Shown piece after piece: positions 20,401 to 24,513 of a stretch of DNA of 24,513 nucleotides (position 1 is the stretch's first letter; each line of letters starts with the position of its first letter). Origin of the DNA: Fragilaria crotonensis (taxonomy: Eukaryota; Bacillariophyta; Fragilariophyceae; Fragilariales; Fragilariaceae); assembly GCA_022925895.1 (NCBI GenBank), contig JAKSYS010000799.1, positions 1-24,513 on the forward strand. The letters run 5' to 3'. Both the position numbers and the translations under genes were made by a program. Under the pieces are notes generated by a model. It searched no databases. It was given only the letters and a program-made list of their open reading frames with translations, and was not told where the DNA came from.

Positions 20401-21969
20401 GTTCATCAACATCCTCCCATCGAATCTTAACCATATGGTCCAAGTAACGATTCATGAGCTCCTCTGCGAATGGGGTGATCAGGCTGGTTTTAACTATGGC
20501 TGGGTCTCGCAGCAAAATTGTCCAAGTATTGATTTGCTCACTGCAGATTCGCCCGGAAGGGTGGCGAAGCATGTCAACAAGCAGTCGAAGGAACGCTGAC
20601 ATCGCTGCAAACTTGTCGCTCTTTCCGTTGAGCTGTAAGCCAGAATACATTAGAAACACGGTTGGGCCAATGAGACAAATTGCCCTGAACGTACCAAGTT
20701 CTTGTCAGTAGAAATGTGAGACACATTCGTCGATACAGCGAACGCCAGCATTCGTGATAAGGCACGATGATATGGAAACTGTAGCGCAAGGGGATCAGTG
20801 TCGTCCACCTCTCCACCAACTTGCTTGTCCAACAATCGTTCGTCCCTGGCATCGTTCAATCCTCTATTAGCTTCGGCAACAGCGACAGGAAGTTCGCGAA
20901 TCAACCGCATCCACTGATGAGCATCTAACTTGCGCAATGCCAAATTTTCTAGGCAGGTAACGGCGTCCACCTGCACTGAGGGTTCTCTTAACAAATGCAA
21001 CAGTGCGCCGACAAAATCGGGGCTACTTCCAAATGTCCAATCCAGGGGCATGGAGTGGCAGAATTGTGCCAAGGTCGCCAGACAATCTTGGATCAAGGTG
21101 GATGCATGTGATTGATTATTTCGCTCGACTTGATACGCTGATGCTTCGTCAGGTGTCATCTGTGACCACTTCCTGCCTTGCGATTGAAGGTAAAGCCTCA
21201 TATTATGGAGCGTCGCTTTGGTTTGCACGAGGTACGTGTAATGCTCCAACATTCCAAACATGAGGGGCAGAAACTGCGACGAAACCTCATTCAAACCTAG
21301 CAATACGTCATTGCGTCGCGTCGTTGATATCTGAAAGGATGTTAGAAGTCTCGAGGTAAAAAAGTGTCGAAGCGAAGTAATAAATAATACACGACCCACC
21401 TTGGCGTTGAAGTCGCTGTCAGTCGTATCTTCCGTAACTAATCGCAGACAATCCAAACAGACCTTGACTCCCATCGTATGAACCCCATCACCTCTATCAT
21501 TACACCACAATCCGCCTTGTCTCATGGGGGAAAACACGTCGGCAAAGAAGGTCGTCCATCGTTGCGGAAAATCTCGTACCATGAGAGCAGCAAGGATGGA
21601 CGCTAGCTTATTTCCTAAAATACGAGCCTCATTGACAATCGGAGCGGGAGCGATTTGTCGGGCTGCAGTGAGAACGGCATGTCGCAGTTGGAGTCGTTCA
21701 GTTTCGTTCAACTGTGTATATGATGTCTGCAAAAAGCCATCGATGATCGTCAGGGCATAAAGCTTTACAGGCACTGTAACATCCGTTTCGAGAAAGCTCA
21801 ATCGCTCTTGATGCAACCAACCGATGCAAACTGAAATGCTTCCCTCGTATTTCTTGAAATCTTCCAGGACTTGAAACGCAACCTGGCGATCGTTGGGGTT
21901 CGTAATGCTGACAAATCCAGAGGAAACGGCAATCGATCGAACGACTGTTGCTTGCCGGTTATCGTCCAT
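17487..21969 (-). CDS. XPO5: Exportin of the importin-beta superfamily, exportin-5/HASTY-like
   Basis: A RanGTP-dependent nuclear export receptor built of HEAT repeats. In animals and plants exportin-5/HASTY carries small structured RNAs and some proteins. Exons on the minus strand are 21,969-20,695, 20,632-18,837 and 18,774-17,487, joining to about 1,452 residues (animal exportin-5 is about 1,200). The N-terminus has the usual helical start, with VAFQVLEDFKKYEG and, further on, ILAALMVRDFPQRWTTFFAD (the ..R.WP..W feature of this family). The middle has FLRLLVDMLRHPSGRICSEQ followed by INTWTILLRDP. The C-terminal part has HVVTPLFEHMVVRLEKNWLP. The start is the first ATG in frame (MDDNRQ); the frame stays open another 18 or so codons upstream without an ATG, so a small 5' exon is possible. 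Importin-13 or another exportin is the main alternative. Family level is sure; subtype is probable. Confidence 0.85.
18775..18836 (-). other. Exportin intron 2 (62 bp)
   Basis: On the minus strand, donor GTAAGT follows ...LTQY-CT and acceptor CTTCTTCAG precedes AAAGCAGTTC, phase 2. The join gives LTQYLKQFIEIFILSCPA, a continuous HEAT-type helix. Confidence 0.88.
20633..20694 (-). other. Exportin intron 1 (62 bp)
   Basis: On the minus strand, donor GTACGT follows the codon TTG (...STDKNL) and acceptor GGCTTACAG precedes CTCAACGG, phase 0. The join gives STDKNLLNGKSDKFAAM. Unspliced, the exon 1 frame ends at a TAA inside the intron (...SLAQPCF). Confidence 0.85.
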
Positions 21970-22881
21970 CGCAATAGCCCCCAACGATTGAAGGGTGGCG
22001 TGATTGCCTTGAATCCGAATGAATCAACGGTAGTAACGCTATGAATAAAAGACCTTGTCAGCTGCTTCCATTTCCATGATCATCGACATGTTAAGCGACT
22101 ATATGCTACTGTACTTGTACTGGTGTAAGCAGGTGCTCTCACAGTATATCCAGGGTGAAGCCTACTGGAGTACGTTCTTCTACTACACGTACTGGAGCAG
22201 TGGTATCACACCGTTTCTCGCGGCGGGTTATGGACGCATGACGTACGCACGTCGCGGGATAGAGTCCAGTGTCCGGTGGAGGGAGGTCCGGCAAAATCAA
22301 ATTATGTTCTCGATGACTCTACGTACTATTAATACTACGGTAGTCAACTGGGAGAATTAACTACACATTTTTAACTATTAAAAATAATCGTTAAATCCCA
22401 GGCAGAGGTGCGGCGCCACAGACCTTCGCAGTGCCCATTAACGCCGTCGTACTTTACAAGTACAATTCTACAAGCAGATCTGTTCACTGTTCATGTCATA
22501 CGTCAACTATGTACATACGAGTGTACTATGTATTATGTCTGGCACGCTTGCTCTGCTTACGACTATTCCGTACTTCGGGTATGTATACAGAATACAGTAC
22601 TAGTACATGTACTGTCCTATGACGTATTACAGGTATAACGTAATGGAGTACGTCGTAATCGTACTGGCCACGGTGATGTCACAGCACGACTCAATGTATT
22701 TCTGTGGACAGAGGCCAGACCCCTCATTTTTGTGTCGTTCGAGACCGGCGTACTACGAAAAAATGAGTTGGCACATCACATGCGTATGATACCTGGGGTG
22801 TTCCGCAGACCGAAGGCAAGACGAGATTGATGATGATCAAATGAACCGCCAATCCCACTTGGCACTTGCCTCAATCTTCAG
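21970..22881. promoter_or_regulatory. Divergent intergenic region between exportin and MATE genes
   Basis: Must hold the promoters and leaders of both genes (912 bp). It contains a GTAC-rich stretch (22,100-22,760, about 17-18 copies), an A/T-rich core at 22,360-22,395, and the hexamer TGACGT/ACGTCA at 22,239-22,244, 22,500-22,505 and 22,620-22,625. Such hexamers are known bZIP sites in diatom CO2/cAMP-responsive promoters. No open frame here is convincing as a gene. Confidence 0.5.
22100..22760. repeat. GTAC-rich low-complexity island 2
   Basis: GTAC occurs about 17-18 times in about 660 bp, including a tight cluster AGTACTAGTACATGTACT at 22,597-22,614. Composition resembles island 1 upstream of the myosin gene, but the two do not align as copies by eye. 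It is interrupted by a GTAC-free segment at about 22,255-22,320. Confidence 0.65.
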
Positions 22882-22950
22882 ATGGGTAGGAAAGCGTTAT
22901 GTGCTGCAGTACTGCTCATTTCCGTCGATGCCTTCCATTTACTAGGACCG
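22882..22950 (+). other. Signal peptide and plastid (ASAFAP-like) cleavage motif of the MATE protein
   Basis: Residues 1-23: a basic start (GRK), a hydrophobic core (LCAAVLLISV), then DA|FHLLGP. Diatom plastid proteins carry a signal peptide followed by a transit peptide that begins with an aromatic residue, most often Phe. Phe18 fits that rule. Prediction software was not run. Confidence 0.7.
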
Positions 22951-24513
22951 CAGAGAGTTATCCAGCATTCTTTACCATCATGGCGCCGAGGGATTGGAAG
23001 TGCGTCAGAGCGGCATCGTTCCACCACTCTTCAAGCTGAAGAAACCAAACTTGGGTCTCCGGACGACAGTGTCGAACGATACGAGGGACGTAATTCTGAG
23101 GAAGTTCCCAAATATCCTCCCACGCCGAGCCTTCGAGAATGCTTTTCCTTCGCCTTGCCAGCGCTTGGTATCTACGCGTGTCCACCTCTCATGTCACTCA
23201 TTGATGCGTCCTTTATCGGTCGCACAAGTTCCATCGAACTGGCTGCTCTTGGACCAGCCGGGTCAATTTCGGACTGCTCTCCCTTACCATTATTGTTCCT
23301 ATCTATTGCCGCCACGAACTTAGTCGCCAAAGCCTACGCCAACGGTGATGATGCCAGCTGCGCTCGCATCTCGAGAACCAGTTTGGCATTGGGCACCGCC
23401 AGTGGAATTCTCCTCGCGATTGCTTTCTATCAATCGGCGGCTCCTCTATCGATGTTGTATTGCGGCGGGAATTCCTTGGCTACTCGAGCTTCGGCAGAAA
23501 CCCTTGCTCCGCTGTGTGCCAGTTATGTTGCCATCCGAGCCATTGCACTACCCGCCGTGGTGGTTGCATCCATTGCGCAATCAGTATGTACTGGCAGCAA
23601 AGATACCAAAACGCCCATGGTTGCCGTGGCCCTGGCGGGAGTACTGAATTTCATGGGAGATCTTTTGCTGGTCAATTATATGGGTATGGGAATCGCCGGA
23701 GCAGCGTGGGCAACAACGTTGTCGCAGTTTGCCGCGGCAGCCTTGTTACTACGAGTGTTGCAAAAGAGAGGCTTCCTTCGGAGTGGTGGGCCTGTTGCAA
23801 TTAATGGATTATCGAAGATTGAATCGATGCGGGATTTCGATGCTGCTGTGGTCGAAAGTGATGTTTCAACAAAAGCTACAATCATGTCCCTCCTAAACTT
23901 TGTACCCTTTTTGTTCGTCATGGGAGTTAAGATTGGAATGCACAATTCCTGCGCCGCCGCTGCAGCATCTCTTGGAGGTGCTCAGGCAGCAGCCCACACT
24001 GCTCTCTTCGCGGTGGCAATGTTGTGCTTTACGTTTGGCGACGTCGGTTCATCCCTATCGCAGGCTTTTCTCCCTGCCTTTGCATCCACTAAATCCTTTA
24101 ACATTGCAGCCGCCACTCCAACCCTGAAGCAGCTTCTCAAATGCACCTTTACTATCTCGACAACTGTGGTGTGTCTATCTTCGGCCCTCATTTCCCTTTT
24201 CAGTGGCCAATTGACGCGCGATCCGGCTGTCGTATTCCAAATGCGCCGGGTCCTTCCACTTCTAATTGTCACTCTGTCACTCCACGGGACCGCAGTCACC
24301 TTGGAAGGACTCTTATTGGCAAAAAAAAACCTTACCGGCTTGACATTGACGTATGCGGGCGTTGCGGCATCGATTGCGGCCTGGCGCATTGCACTGGCCG
24401 GTACCGGACTCATGGGCATCTGGGGGTGCTATATTTGGTTCCAAGCGTCGCGAATCGCTGCGTTTGCCATCTTTGGGGGCCTATTGGGCAGCCCGTTGCA
24501 CTGGTGGAGGAAG
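22882..24513 (+). CDS. Plastid-targeted MATE (DinF-type) transporter, 3' incomplete
   Basis: A multidrug and toxic compound extrusion family antiporter that would export organic compounds across a membrane using an H+ or Na+ gradient. The frame is open from ATG 22,882 to the window end (544 codons, no stop), so the C-terminus is missing. Residues 1-17 (MGRKALCAAVLLISVDA) are a hydrophobic signal peptide ending before FHLLGP, the A|F pattern of diatom plastid presequences. Residues 18-86 are Ser/Arg/Glu-rich, like a transit peptide plus linker. The membrane part starts at FSFALPALGIYACPPLMSLI and keeps DASFIGR, GSKDTKTPM and FMGDLLLVNYMGMGIAGAAW, typical MATE motifs. About ten hydrophobic segments follow through 24,513. 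The nearest known types are DinF-like bacterial and plant chloroplast (EDS5-like) MATEs. No intron is visible in the covered part. It is divergent from the exportin. Substrate cannot be told. Confidence 0.93.
   Translation, partial: MGRKALCAAVLLISVDAFHLLGPQRVIQHSLPSWRRGIGSASERHRSTTLQAEETKLGSPDDSVERYEGRNSEEVPKYPPTPSLRECFSFALPALGIYACPPLMSLIDASFIGRTSSIELAALGPAGSISDCSPLPLLFLSIAATNLVAKAYANGDDASCARISRTSLALGTASGILLAIAFYQSAAPLSMLYCGGNSLATRASAETLAPLCASYVAIRAIALPAVVVASIAQSVCTGSKDTKTPMVAVALAGVLNFMGDLLLVNYMGMGIAGAAWATTLSQFAAAALLLRVLQKRGFLRSGGPVAINGLSKIESMRDFDAAVVESDVSTKATIMSLLNFVPFLFVMGVKIGMHNSCAAAAASLGGAQAAAHTALFAVAMLCFTFGDVGSSLSQAFLPAFASTKSFNIAAATPTLKQLLKCTFTISTTVVCLSSALISLFSGQLTRDPAVVFQMRRVLPLLIVTLSLHGTAVTLEGLLLAKKNLTGLTLTYAGVAASIAAWRIALAGTGLMGIWGCYIWFQASRIAAFAIFGGLLGSPLHWWRK

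Noticed and set aside
22055-22638. Open frames in the exportin/MATE intergenic region
   Set aside because: They are short, Tyr/Thr/Val-biased because of GTAC repeats, and show no family resemblance.
1-24513. CRISPR array, rRNA, bacterial operons or riboswitches
   Set aside because: No regularly spaced short repeats, no rRNA-like sequence, and the genes have spliceosomal introns, so prokaryotic features are not expected.

Overview
This is nuclear DNA from a eukaryote, most likely a pennate diatom or a close stramenopile relative. The evidence is a plastid-type bipartite presequence (a signal peptide ending ...SVDA|FHLLGP) on a MATE transporter, Copia-type retrotransposon fragments that read like the long diatom (CoDi-like) Copia families, spliceosomal introns of 62, 62, 81 and 340 bp with GT..AG ends, and large single-copy host genes. 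I cannot name the species from the sequence.

The window has two halves. Positions 1-12,420 are a graveyard of retrotransposons. Element A (190-7196, minus strand) is bounded by two direct repeats of 259 and 260 bp that I read as LTRs. They differ only by three 1-bp homopolymer length changes, yet the gag/pol between them is full of stops and frameshifts. Its reverse transcriptase and RNase H remnants lie at about 2200-800. Element B (about 8640-12,414, plus strand) is a second, different Copia lineage. It reads gag, pre-integrase, integrase and the first part of reverse transcriptase in the expected order and then stops dead, with no catalytic RT and no recognisable LTR. The space between A and B (7197-8640) holds two local tandem duplications and no gene I can support.

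Positions 12,421-24,513 are host sequence with dense, ordinary genes. A GTAC-rich intergenic stretch (about 12,660-13,080) precedes a myosin heavy chain (13,241-17,385, plus). The myosin has an SH3-like N-terminus, a motor, five IQ motifs and a coiled-coil tail. Its IQ neck is interrupted by two single-base frame breaks that look like sequencing or assembly indels. It converges tail-to-tail, only 101 bp apart, on an exportin of the importin-beta superfamily, best read as exportin-5/HASTY-like (21,969-17,487, minus, three exons). A 912-bp divergent intergenic region, again rich in GTAC and with three TGACGT/ACGTCA hexamers, separates the exportin from a plastid-targeted MATE/DinF-type transporter (22,882 to the end of the window, plus, 3' incomplete).

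The three host genes have unrelated jobs (actin-based transport, nuclear export, plastid-membrane efflux) and I see no functional cluster. I found no new biological system. The best leads are the near-identical LTRs around a dead interior, the plastid presequence on the MATE protein, the broken IQ neck, and the two GTAC-rich gene-flanking islands.
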